Below, piece after piece: positions 1 through 7,071 of a stretch of DNA of 64,000 bases. Each line of letters opens with the position of its first letter. The first letter of the stretch is position 1. Source of the DNA: JAAYDI01 sp052034005 (GTDB lineage Bacteria; Planctomycetota; Planctomycetia; Pirellulales; Pirellulaceae); assembly GCA_052034005.1 (NCBI GenBank), contig JBPOJB010000019.1:1-64000 (forward strand), in the 5' to 3' direction. A program made the translations under genes and the position numbers. The notes under the pieces were generated by a model that searched no databases, was not told the DNA's origin, and was given only the letters and a program-made list of their open reading frames with translations.

Positions 1-5
1 GGCTG

Positions 6-173
6 TTACCAGTACCAGCTTTCCAGCCGTCCGTCACGCGACCGCTCGACGAACTCCAGCCGCTCCGACAGGTCGATCGCGACGGAGTCGCGGCATCCCT
101 TCTTGACGATCGCATGCGTCAGGTCGCTGGCCATCCAGTTGATGTCCGTCGCTGTCACCGTGATGGTGGTCAC
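6..173 (-). CDS. Small protein coupled to RHS tail (possible immunity-like gene)
   Basis: A 55-residue reading frame starts at a GTG whose bases overlap the stop codon of the RHS fragment (GTGA at 173-170) and ends with TAA at 8-6. The protein begins MTTITVTATDINWM, has a middle with KKGC and a charged end (ERLEFVERSRDGRL) finishing in WYW. I do not recognise a family. The four-base overlap with an upstream RHS reading frame is the arrangement seen for immunity genes behind polymorphic toxins, so an immunity-like or accessory role is an inference from position only. No separate Shine-Dalgarno sequence is evident, as expected for translational coupling. An internal ATG at 134 is an alternative start. 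Since the RHS gene upstream is broken, this gene may no longer be expressed. Confidence 0.4.
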   Translation of the reverse strand: MTTITVTATDINWMASDLTHAIVKKGCRDSVAIDLSERLEFVERSRDGRLESWYW

Positions 174-505
174 CGAATCGCGCGCAGCGCACGCTGCCGC
201 GTACCAATCACTTCTCCGCCTACGGTAGCGGCCCCGACGGTGCCGAAAACCGGTATGCTGATGACTGTCGCCGAGCCACCAATAGCGCCTACCACAGCTA
301 TCCCGCCTGCTGCCGCACCTGCAGTTCCCGCAATAATCAGTGCACCATTTTGGTAGTGTTGTAGGTCCTGATCCATTTCGGACGGATTCCATAGATAGTA
401 CCAGTAGTCATGCCAGAACCCGGCCAGCCCACTGGGGTCGATGCCAGCGACAGCCTGATTTATGGCATACCGCGCGACATTCGCATCTCCCGCGGCAAAT
501 CCCCG
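170..505 (-). pseudogene. C-terminal fragment of an RHS-repeat protein, 5' end lost to a dispersed repeat
   Basis: The minus strand is open from 508 to the TGA at 172-170. It reads GFAAGDANVARYAINQAV followed by AGIDPSGLAG, which matches the end of the RHS-repeat-associated core (normally DP-x-GF-x-AGDAN-LYRYV and N-x-P-x-x-x-x-DPSGL). After the core come about 14 aromatic residues (FWHDYWYYLWNP) and then a 45-residue glycine/alanine-rich hydrophobic stretch that could span a membrane, ending RQRALRAIR. RHS proteins are large secreted or surface proteins whose variable C-terminal tips are often toxins. Here the 5' side stops exactly where dispersed repeat R1 begins (506), with an in-frame TGA at 511-509, so only about 112 codons remain. 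The nearest ATG is at 376, inside the tip. I read this as a displaced or broken RHS tail rather than a working gene. Confidence 0.75.
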
Positions 506-533
506 GACTCAGAAGCAGACACTCTGGTTTCAG
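506..533 (-). repeat. Repeat R1, tail segment, minus orientation
   Basis: Read on the minus strand this is the GAAACCAGAGTGTCTGCTTC block followed by TGAGTC, which ends every R1 copy. It abuts the RHS fragment directly and supplies the stop codon that closes the RHS frame. The C/G-run half of R1 is missing here and R2 follows instead. Confidence 0.7.
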
Positions 534-541
534 CTCTGCAC

Positions 542-672
542 GGCGCCTCTGAGAGCGAGGCCGAGCGGGGATGCGTCGCCAGCCGCCTCCTCACAGCGCG
601 CGGCCCGTTGGGCCGGCGGTTAAACAGCTCGGCCACAGCCCACCGATGGCACAGAACGACCTCATACCGGCG
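542..672. repeat. Repeat R2, copy A
   Basis: About 130 bp beginning GAGAGCGAGGCCGAGCGGGG and ending with CACAGAACGACCTCATACCG. The same sequence recurs at 939-1034 (partial) and 1035-1164 with only a few substitutions. It has open frames on both strands but no recognisable protein, so I treat it as non-coding dispersed repeat. It contains the inverted pair GGCCCGTTGGGCC. Confidence 0.7.
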
Positions 673-771
673 GACTCAGAAGCAGACACTCTGGTTTCGG
701 CTGGCGACGAGGAGATACTGGACGCGTGAGGTTCTTACCCCCCCTTTTTCAAGGGGGGGCAAGGGGGGGTC
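673..771 (-). repeat. Repeat R1, full copy, minus orientation
   Basis: Read on the minus strand the unit is a hairpin of two opposed homopolymer runs (C7-TTG-A5-G7, here 738-757 on the plus strand) plus a second G run, then AAGAACCTCACG, a variable spacer of about 25 bases, GCCAGCC and GAAACCAGAGTGTCTGCTTC-TGAGT. The same order of parts is found at 48.9-49.15 kb and 53.2-53.5 kb in plus orientation, which defines R1 as a composite unit of about 100 bp. Confidence 0.75.
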
Positions 772-780
772 AAACCATGA

Positions 781-826
781 GCGGGTTCCCCCCTTGCAAA
801 AGGGGGGACTGCGGGGGGGGGTGAAA
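781..826. repeat. Degenerate R1 hairpin
   Basis: A second C6-TTGCAAAA-G6 hairpin followed by a run of nine or ten G, directly next to the full R1 copy. It lacks the GAAACCAGAG tail. Between here and 939 I see only the perfect hairpin GTTCGCC-GTCA-GGCGAAC (891-908), with no gene. Confidence 0.55.
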
Positions 827-938
827 CTAGGCAGTCAGAAGCTCAGAGGCATGTGTTCATGGATCAAGTCTGTATAACCGCTGGGCCAGGGTTCGCCGTC
901 AGGCGAACGGCGGCCCGCGCGCGTCCGTCCAAGCCACG

Positions 939-1164
939 GCGCCCCCGGGGAGCGAGACCGAGCGGGGATGCGCCGCCAGCCGCCTCCTCACAGCGCGCGG
1001 CCCGCTGGGCCGGCGGTTAAACAGCTCGGCCACAGCGCCCCCGGGAGCGAGGCCGAGCGGGGATGCGCCGCCAGCCGCCTCCTCACAGCGCGCGGCCCGT
1101 TGGGCCGGCGGTTAGACAGCTCGGCCGCAGCCCACCGATGGCACAGAACGACCTCATACCGGCG
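939..1164. repeat. Repeat R2, tandem copies B and C
   Basis: Copy B (939-1034) and copy C (1035-1164) lie head to tail, each beginning GCGCCCCCGGG and then AGCGAG-CCGAGCGGGG. B stops after CAGCTCGGCCACA; C continues to the CACAGAACGACCTCATACCG end also seen in copy A. A faint relative of that end occurs at 53528-53576. No gene is visible from 506 to 1281: the stretch is a mosaic of R1, R2 and hairpins. Confidence 0.7.
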
Positions 1165-1281
1165 TGTTTCTATCATGTCGCACGCCACGGGCGGGCGACG
1201 GTAGCTCGGTGGCACTCCTGGCGCCGGTTTTTTGGCCGGCTGCCGGCTCGCTGCGCGGCAGTCTGGCGACCCGCATGCGGG

Positions 1282-2847
1282 TCAGCGCTCCCCCGGGCGG
1301 ATGCGGACCGGACCGTAGTTGGCCTGCCGCGGACCGGGCGTGCTCCGTCCGTCCGCCACCCACTGCTCCAACAGCGCCGTCAAGTGCTGCACCCGTTCCG
1401 GCTCGCGGTCGGACACGTTGTGTCGTTCCCCAAGGTCGGTCGCCAGATCATACAGCTGGCACGGCGGCAGCCCCGCCGCCTCCCGACTGCCCGGCCGAGG
1501 CGTGCTCCAGCCGCCCGAGTCGGGGCAGAGCAGCAGTTTCCAGGACCCTTCACGCACGGCGAACGAGCCGTTGATCGAATGCGAGACCAGGTGCTGCCGC
1601 GGGCTGGCCGGCTGGCCCTGCAACACGGAGAGGAAGCTGATGCTGTCCTCGCCGACCTGCGGCGGCAGGGTCGTGCCCAGCAGGTCCGCCAAGGTCGCCA
1701 GGATGTCGGTCAGACAGATGAGCTGCGCAGCTGTCTGGCCGGCCGGCACCTGTCCGGGCCAGCGCACCAGGAAGGGAACGCGGTGCCCACCCTCGAACAG
1801 GTCCGCCTTGCCGCCGCGGAGCGGTCCGCCCGGCACGTGGCCGTGCGCGGCCAGTTCATCCAGCTGTGCCTCCGGCGAGCACCCGTTGTCGCTCGTCACG
1901 ATGACCAGCGTCTGGCCGGCCAGGTCGTGCGCATCGAGCGCAGCAAGAACCTCTCCGATCGCCGCGTCCATCTGCATCACGAAGTCGGCATACGGGTTCA
2001 TGCCGCTGGCGGCCTGCCAGGCCGCCGCCGGATAGATCGGCGTGTGCGGGGCGGACAGGGGCAGGTACAGAAAGAAGGGGTGGCCGGCCTGCGCCTGCTC
2101 GGCCCGACCGGCGATATACTCGACCGCGCGGCGGACCAGGGCCGGAAGCACCTGTGTGGGATCGAACCCCGGGGCGGCCGGCCCGCGCCGGGCCCTGCCC
2201 CCCTGCTCGCGCCCGGCCATCAACAGGAAGTCCCGATCCTCGCTGGGCAACACCGTGACGCGATCGTTTTCGATGAACGTATAGGGCACCATGTCGAGCG
2301 AGCCGCTGATCCCGAAGTACTCGTCGAATCCGACCGAGTTCGGGCCGTTGGCAATCGGCTGGGCATAATCGACGTTCCAGACCTGCTCGCGCGTCTCGAT
2401 ACTCAGTTCACTCACCTGCCGCCCGGGCCGCACCGCCCAGTCCATGCCCAGATGCCACTTGCCGATACAGGCGGTGTGGTATCCGTGGCGCTGGAGGAGT
2501 CCGGCGAGCGTCAGCCGGCCGGGTTCAATCAGGCGGGGACTCAGCCCGCCGAGGACAGACTGCTGCAGCTTGGAGCGCCAGTTGTAGCGACCGGTCAGCA
2601 GGCCATAACGGGTCGGGGAACAGACGGACGAAGAGCTGTGCGCATCGGTGAAGCGCAATCCGGCCTGGGCCAGACGATCGACATGCGGCGTGGGAATCCT
2701 GCCGCCGTAGCAGCTCACGTCGGCGTATCCCAGGTCATCGGCCAGGATCAGTACGATGTTCGGCCGCGGCGCGTCGAGCGCGGGTTCCGCACCCATGCTG
2801 CCCACCAGGTTCAACAGGACGACAACGGTTGGCCATAGAGGTTGCAT
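1282..2847 (-). CDS. Secreted sulfatase (arylsulfatase family)
   Basis: A 521-residue sulfatase of the alkaline-phosphatase superfamily that would release sulfate from a sulfated sugar or other ester. The start at 2847 (MQPLWPTVVVLL) gives a normal signal peptide; an upstream in-frame ATG at 2886 would add an unlikely charged leader. The metal-binding aspartates are in ILADDLG (about residues 37-38). The signature CSPTR starts at Cys76, the cysteine that is converted to formylglycine in type I sulfatases, and SDNG near residue 315 supplies further metal ligands. Substrate cannot be read from the sequence. It lies 39 bp downstream of mazG on the same strand. The FGE-like domain encoded at 16.2-18.3 kb lacks the expected cysteines, so the maturing enzyme is probably elsewhere in the genome. 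Confidence 0.9.
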   Translation of the reverse strand: MQPLWPTVVVLLNLVGSMGAEPALDAPRPNIVLILADDLGYADVSCYGGRIPTPHVDRLAQAGLRFTDAHSSSSVCSPTRYGLLTGRYNWRSKLQQSVLGGLSPRLIEPGRLTLAGLLQRHGYHTACIGKWHLGMDWAVRPGRQVSELSIETREQVWNVDYAQPIANGPNSVGFDEYFGISGSLDMVPYTFIENDRVTVLPSEDRDFLLMAGREQGGRARRGPAAPGFDPTQVLPALVRRAVEYIAGRAEQAQAGHPFFLYLPLSAPHTPIYPAAAWQAASGMNPYADFVMQMDAAIGEVLAALDAHDLAGQTLVIVTSDNGCSPEAQLDELAAHGHVPGGPLRGGKADLFEGGHRVPFLVRWPGQVPAGQTAAQLICLTDILATLADLLGTTLPPQVGEDSISFLSVLQGQPASPRQHLVSHSINGSFAVREGSWKLLLCPDSGGWSTPRPGSREAAGLPPCQLYDLATDLGERHNVSDREPERVQHLTALLEQWVADGRSTPGPRQANYGPVRIRPGER

Positions 2848-2886
2848 GATGGTTCCTCGCCGGGCCGCGCGGTCTGCCGGCCGCAA

Positions 2887-3783
2887 TCAAGAGAGCAATT
2901 TGCCTTGCTGGTACAGCTCCTCCATTTCCTGCAGGGAGGTCTCCGCCAGTGTGCGCCCCTGCCGGGCCAGCTGCTGCTCGACGTAGCGAAACCGTCGTTC
3001 GAATTTGGCGTTACTCCGCCGCAGCGCTTCCTCCGGGTTGATGCGCCACCGCCGCGCGACGTTGGCCAGCACGAACAACACGTCGCCGAGCTCCTCTTCC
3101 GCGCGCGCCCGCTGCTGGGGATCGGCCAGAGGCTGGTCGGGGACGACCGCCGCGTCAACCGTGGCCGGCACATCCGGCGGCGCGCTGCCCGGGTACAGCT
3201 CGGCCGCCAGTTCATCCAGCTCCTCGCGCAGTTTGTCGAACAGCATGGCCCGATCGGGAAAATCGTAGCCCACCGCCGCAGCCCGCTCGGACAAGCGCGC
3301 TGCGCGGGCCAACTGGGGCAGCGCCGCGGGCACGCCGTCGAGCACGGACAGCCGCTGCTTGCGCACCTGCTTGTCCCGATCCCACCGCTGCTTGACCTCC
3401 GCCGCGGTCGACGCGGAGGCGTCGCCAAACACGTGCGGGTGCCGAGCGATCAGCTTGTCGATCAGACCCTGGACCACCTGCGTCAGCTCGAACCGCCCCT
3501 CATCCGCGCCGATCTGGGCGTCCAGAACCACCTGCAACAGCACGTCTCCCAGCTCTTCGACGATCGCCCCATCCACCCCGCAATCGATGGCCTCGAGCAG
3601 CTCGTAGGTCTCCTCGAGCGTACAGGCCTTGATGCTCTCGAGCGTCTGTTCGCGATCCCAGGGGCAGCCCCGCGGCGACCGCAGGAGCGCCACCACTTCG
3701 CACAGCCGCCGGACGGCCGGCAGCAGTTGCGTGAAATCCGGAGGTGTTCCAGGGGCGCTCGGCGGCTCAGGGGCAGGCAACAT
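2887..3783 (-). CDS. mazG: Nucleoside triphosphate pyrophosphohydrolase MazG
   Basis: A 298-residue cytosolic all-alpha NTP pyrophosphohydrolase that hydrolyses NTPs or dNTPs to the monophosphate and pyrophosphate, a house-cleaning function. Two MazG repeats are visible: the first has GCPWDREQT, then the metal-binding EETYE and EELGDVLLQ; the second has EEELGDVLFVL followed by NPEEALRRSNAKFERRF, typical of full-length MazG. Length fits the family (about 260-300). The N-terminal 20 residues are proline-rich and variable. The gene ends just before the sulfatase and may be co-transcribed with it, though there is no functional link. Confidence 0.93.
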   Translation of the reverse strand: MLPAPEPPSAPGTPPDFTQLLPAVRRLCEVVALLRSPRGCPWDREQTLESIKACTLEETYELLEAIDCGVDGAIVEELGDVLLQVVLDAQIGADEGRFELTQVVQGLIDKLIARHPHVFGDASASTAAEVKQRWDRDKQVRKQRLSVLDGVPAALPQLARAARLSERAAAVGYDFPDRAMLFDKLREELDELAAELYPGSAPPDVPATVDAAVVPDQPLADPQQRARAEEELGDVLFVLANVARRWRINPEEALRRSNAKFERRFRYVEQQLARQGRTLAETSLQEMEELYQQGKLLS

Positions 3784-3893
3784 GCGACCAGTCTAGGCAA
3801 TATCGATGGGCGGGCCGGCCCCGGCCGGCACCCTGATTGGGACAACGCGGCACTACTTTATCCGACCCGACAGCCACCCGCAAGCCGGCCCGC

Positions 3894-3953
3894 ACCGCCA
3901 AAAGGGGTCAGGACTCATTAACGACCGCCAAAAGGGGTCAGGACTCATTAACG
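3894..3953. repeat. 30-bp direct repeat, two copies
   Basis: Two perfect adjacent copies (3894-3923 and 3924-3953) of a unit that contains AAAAGGGGTCAGGACTCATT and ends AACG. From memory, similar GGGTCAGGACTC words occur near REP-associated (Y1) transposases in related genomes, but no transposase is present here. The copies lie immediately before the 21-bp array. Confidence 0.8.
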
Positions 3954-3972
3954 GGGGAAGGGGGAAGGGGGA

Positions 3973-4180
3973 GCAGGAGTGCAGAGTGCAGAGCAGGAGT
4001 GCAGAGTGCAGAGCAAGGAGTGCAGAGTGCAGAGCAAGGAGTGCAGAGTGCAGAGCAAGGAGTGCAGAGTGCAGAGCAAGGAGTGCAGAGTGCAGAGCAA
4101 GGAGTGCAGAGTGCAGAGCAAGGAGTGCAGAGTGCAGAACAAGGAGTGCAGAGTGCAGAACAAGGAGTGCAGAGTGCAGA
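3973..4180. repeat. Tandem array of ten 20-21 bp units
   Basis: Two 20-bp units (GCAGGAGTGCAGAGTGCAGA) at 3973-4012 are followed by eight 21-bp units that begin GCAAGGAGTGC, or ACAAGGAGTGC in the last two. Units are otherwise identical and contain the inner duplication GAGTGCA-GAGTGCA. Because 21 is a multiple of three, the array stays open in several frames and produces spurious heptapeptide ORFs. I see no start signals or flanking domain, so I regard it as non-coding minisatellite. There are no unique spacers, so it is not CRISPR. Confidence 0.9.
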
Positions 4181-4251
4181 ACTGCGTGATTCGGCAAGGC
4201 CCGCTTGTGGAATGACGAAGGACGAATCGCGCACGGTCGTTTAATGCGCGT

Positions 4252-4290
4252 GGCGGCCCGGGTGATCGAGTGGGGATTGGCCGGGCCGCC
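4252..4290. other. Perfect 10-bp hairpin upstream of the YhdH-type gene
   Basis: GGCGGCCCGG at 4252-4261 pairs perfectly with CCGGGCCGCC at 4281-4290 across a 19-base loop. It lies between the 21-bp array and the start of the next gene and has no T tract. Possible roles are an RNA 5' leader structure or a protein-binding inverted repeat. Apart from the repeats and this hairpin, 3784-4396 has nothing I can identify. Confidence 0.5.
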
Positions 4291-4396
4291 GGCCTCGGTG
4301 TATCCTCACAGGGCGCTGCGCGCATCTCGCGTGTCGTGACGCGATGGGTTACGATAAGCGGTGGCTCAAGAGACGATCGAGACGGGTGTTCATCTC

Positions 4397-5410
4397 ATGC
4401 TCCCTGAAACCTTTGCGTGTTATCTGGTCACGAAGGACGCGGCGGGGCGGATCCGTGCGGAGATCAGCCGGCGGCCGCTCGGCGAGCTGCCTGAAGGCGA
4501 CGTCTTGGTGCGCGTGGCCTATTCGTCGTTGAATTACAAGGACGCGCTTGCGGCCACGGGTCATCCGGGCGTCAATAAGGTCTTTCCCCACGTGCCGGGC
4601 GTCGACGCAGTCGGCGTGGTGGCGGCCAGCCATGCGGCGCAGGTGGCGGAGGGCGAGCAGGTGATCGTCACGGGCTTCGACATGGGGGCCAACCGCTGGG
4701 GTGGCTATGCCGAGTACATCCGCGTCCCATGGCAGTGGGTCGTGCCGTTGCCGGCCGGGCTGAACCTGTTCCAGAGCATGGTCATCGGCACGGCGGGCTT
4801 CACGGCGGGGCTGTGTGTCGATGCCCTGCAGCGGCACGCCGTGCTGCCGGACGGAGGCCCCGTGGTGGTCACCGGCGCCAGTGGAGGTGTGGGCAGCATG
4901 GCGGTGTCCATTCTCGCATCGCTGGGCTATCAGGTCGCGGCCGTCACCGGCAAGGCAGCCGCGCACGACTACCTGCGGGAGCTCGGGGCGCGCGAAGTCC
5001 TGGCGCGCGAGGAGCTCGACGATCGCAGCGGCAAACCACTGCTCTCCGGCCGCTGGGCGGGAGGCATCGACACGGTGGGCGGCAACGCGCTGTCGACGAT
5101 CCTCCGCAGCACTCGGCACAGCGGCTGTGTCGCGGCGTGCGGTCTGGCGGCCAGCAACGAGCTGCCCATCACCGTCTTCCCATTCATTCTCCGCGCCGTG
5201 ACGCTTTCCGGCGTGGACGCCGCCTGGTGCGCCATCACGCTGCGACATCAGACCTGGCAGCGGTTGGCCGATCCATGGCGACCGCGTCAGCTGGAGAAGA
5301 TGGCTCGCGTCATCGGGCTTGCGGGCCTGCCCCAGGCGATCGACGATATTCTCCGGGGCCAGATCACGGGGCGCGTGGTGGTGGCGATTCACGAGGAGCA
5401 CGCGTCCTGA
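4397..5410 (+). CDS. yhdH: YhdH/YhfP-family NADPH-dependent reductase (acrylyl-CoA reductase-like)
   Basis: A 337-residue cytosolic zinc-independent medium-chain dehydrogenase/reductase. The start chosen is ATG 4397 (MLPETFACYLV), which matches how the family begins; a GTG at 4361 would add 12 residues. The N-terminal GroES-like fold includes SSLNYKDALAATGHPG, a family hallmark, followed by PHVPGVDAVGVV. The nucleotide-binding Rossmann segment is VVTGASGGVGSMAVSILASL, then GYQVAAVTGK. The C-terminal YSS-type region ends with a short tail. AcuI/YhdH proteins reduce acryloyl-CoA to propanoyl-CoA with NADPH; that substrate is inferred from the family. It stands alone on the plus strand, with the DegT gene 199 bp downstream. 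Confidence 0.88.
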   Translation: MLPETFACYLVTKDAAGRIRAEISRRPLGELPEGDVLVRVAYSSLNYKDALAATGHPGVNKVFPHVPGVDAVGVVAASHAAQVAEGEQVIVTGFDMGANRWGGYAEYIRVPWQWVVPLPAGLNLFQSMVIGTAGFTAGLCVDALQRHAVLPDGGPVVVTGASGGVGSMAVSILASLGYQVAAVTGKAAAHDYLRELGAREVLAREELDDRSGKPLLSGRWAGGIDTVGGNALSTILRSTRHSGCVAACGLAASNELPITVFPFILRAVTLSGVDAAWCAITLRHQTWQRLADPWRPRQLEKMARVIGLAGLPQAIDDILRGQITGRVVVAIHEEHAS

Positions 5411-5609
5411 CGGTCGAGCTGGCGGGCGCGCTGTCCCTACACGTGTACGCATCGCCCATGGCGGTTCGCGCAGGCGGCGGCGCGGCCCTTTGGCCAACTG
5501 CCGCCGGCCGGTCGGCGGTCCATGGAAAAAACCCCTATTTGGCTGGTCAACGCGCGACCAATCGGGGACAATGGCAGGTGTCCCTAACCCACGACAAGGA
5601 ATCAGAGCC

Positions 5610-6962
5610 ATGCAAGAAAAACTGACCCGACGTGCGTTTGTGCAGACCGCGGCAGCCGGTTCCGCGGCAGTGACGATGTTGAGCGCTCATGGCGCCCCGG
5701 CCGTGTTGAATCCCAAGGCGGACAAGCCGGCCGTGCTGGGGGGCACGCCCGTGCACAACAGCGGCTGGCCGGGCTGGCCCGAGTGGCGGGAGGAGTGGGA
5801 GCCGGAGGTGCTCGAGGTGCTGCGCAGCGGGGTCTGGTCGAGCGCGGGCGGCGGGCGACAGGTCGAGGAGTTCGAGCATGCCTACGCGAAGCTGCTGGGT
5901 GCCAAACGCTGCACGGCGACAGCCAGCGGCACCACGGCGCTGATCTCCAGCATCCACGTGGCGGGAGTGGAGCCCGGCGACGAAGTGATCACCTCGCCCT
6001 ACACGTTCATCGCCACCTACAACACGATCCTGTTCAACGGGGCGCTCCCGGTGTTCGCAGACACGGACCCGGCCACCCTGACGATGGACCCGGAGACCAT
6101 CGAGAGCCGGATCACGGACCGCACGCGAGCCATCGTGCCGGTGCACATCTTCGGGCTGCCCTGCGACATGGACCGGATCAACGCGATTGCCAAGCAGCAC
6201 AACCTGATGGTGATCGAGGACGCCTGCCAGGCGTGGTTGAGCGAGTACAAGGGTCGCAAGTGCGGCACGCTGGGCGACCTGGGCTGTTTCAGTTTCCAGA
6301 ACTCCAAGCACATTCCGGCCGGCGAAGGCGGCGCGGTGACCACCGACAACGAGCAGCTGGCCGACCGCGTCAGTTCCTTCCGCAATTGCGGCCGCGGGGT
6401 CGGCAGTTTCCGAGGCAGCGGGCACTTCACGCGGGGGGCGAACTTCCGCATGCAGCACTTCCAGGGCGCGATGCTGCTGCAGCAGATCGACAAGCTGGTC
6501 AAGGAGACGGCCCGCCGACAAGAGAACGCCGACTACCTGACGGCCGGCTTGAGACAGATCCCCGGCATCCTGCCCATCCAACTGCCCGAGAACAGCCGCG
6601 CGGTCTACCACCTGTACCCGTTCCGGTACGACTCCGATGCGTTCAGCGGCCTGCCGTACGACAAGTTCGTCCATGCGCTCAACGCCGAAGGCATTCCTTG
6701 CGGAGGCGTGTATGGCGAGCAGTATTACGACGGCCTGTTGGATGAGGCGATCGCATCGCGCGGGTTCCAGCGGCTGTTCCCGGCCGAACGGCTCAAGGCC
6801 TACCGCGCCAGTTTCGATCAACTCAAGGGCAACAAGCTCGTGTGCCAGACGACGGTCGGGATGTTCCAGAGCATGCTGCTGGCCGACCGCACCAGTATGG
6901 ATCACATCATCGAAGCCATCCAGAAGATCCACGCCCATAGCGCGGCGATTGCGAAGGCGTGA
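5610..6962 (+). CDS. DegT/DnrJ/EryC1/StrS aminotransferase with Tat-type leader
   Basis: A 450-residue PLP-dependent sugar aminotransferase-family protein. The start at 5610 has AAGGA at 5596-5600 upstream. The leader LTRRAFVQTAAAGSAAVTML resembles a Tat signal (RR followed by a hydrophobic alanine-rich core). The catalytic domain follows: ATASGTTAL for phosphate binding, DEVITSPYTFIAT, PVHIFGLPCDM, VIEDACQAW, and SFQNSKHIPAGEGG with the Schiff-base lysine near residue 233. Family members normally act in the cytosol on nucleotide-linked keto-sugars, so a Tat leader is unusual. Relatives with such leaders are frequent in planctomycetes and may have a different role. The next gene downstream, a Gfo/Idh protein, also has a twin-arginine-like leader, which suggests a shared pathway. 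Confidence 0.88.
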   Translation: MQEKLTRRAFVQTAAAGSAAVTMLSAHGAPAVLNPKADKPAVLGGTPVHNSGWPGWPEWREEWEPEVLEVLRSGVWSSAGGGRQVEEFEHAYAKLLGAKRCTATASGTTALISSIHVAGVEPGDEVITSPYTFIATYNTILFNGALPVFADTDPATLTMDPETIESRITDRTRAIVPVHIFGLPCDMDRINAIAKQHNLMVIEDACQAWLSEYKGRKCGTLGDLGCFSFQNSKHIPAGEGGAVTTDNEQLADRVSSFRNCGRGVGSFRGSGHFTRGANFRMQHFQGAMLLQQIDKLVKETARRQENADYLTAGLRQIPGILPIQLPENSRAVYHLYPFRYDSDAFSGLPYDKFVHALNAEGIPCGGVYGEQYYDGLLDEAIASRGFQRLFPAERLKAYRASFDQLKGNKLVCQTTVGMFQSMLLADRTSMDHIIEAIQKIHAHSAAIAKA

Positions 6963-7071
6963 CATGGCGTGACGTGACGTGACATCATCGCCGTTCGGTC
7001 CGCGTCAGGCGGTGCCTGCGCGGGGCGTAACCGGGCGCATCCCGTATCGGCTTCGGAAGAGAAGGCGATCC

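Noticed and set aside
1063..2838. 591-codon plus-strand frame opposite the sulfatase gene
   Set aside because: Arg/Pro/Ala-rich shadow of the sulfatase reading frame; no domain, and it starts inside repeat R2.
3973..4180. Possible CRISPR array
   Set aside because: Units are directly adjacent without unique spacers and no cas gene is present.
3806..4325. Several open frames with heptapeptide repeats (ECRVQSK, SALCTPC and similar)
   Set aside because: They are by-products of the 21-bp array, which is open in several frames on both strands; no start signal or flanking domain supports translation.
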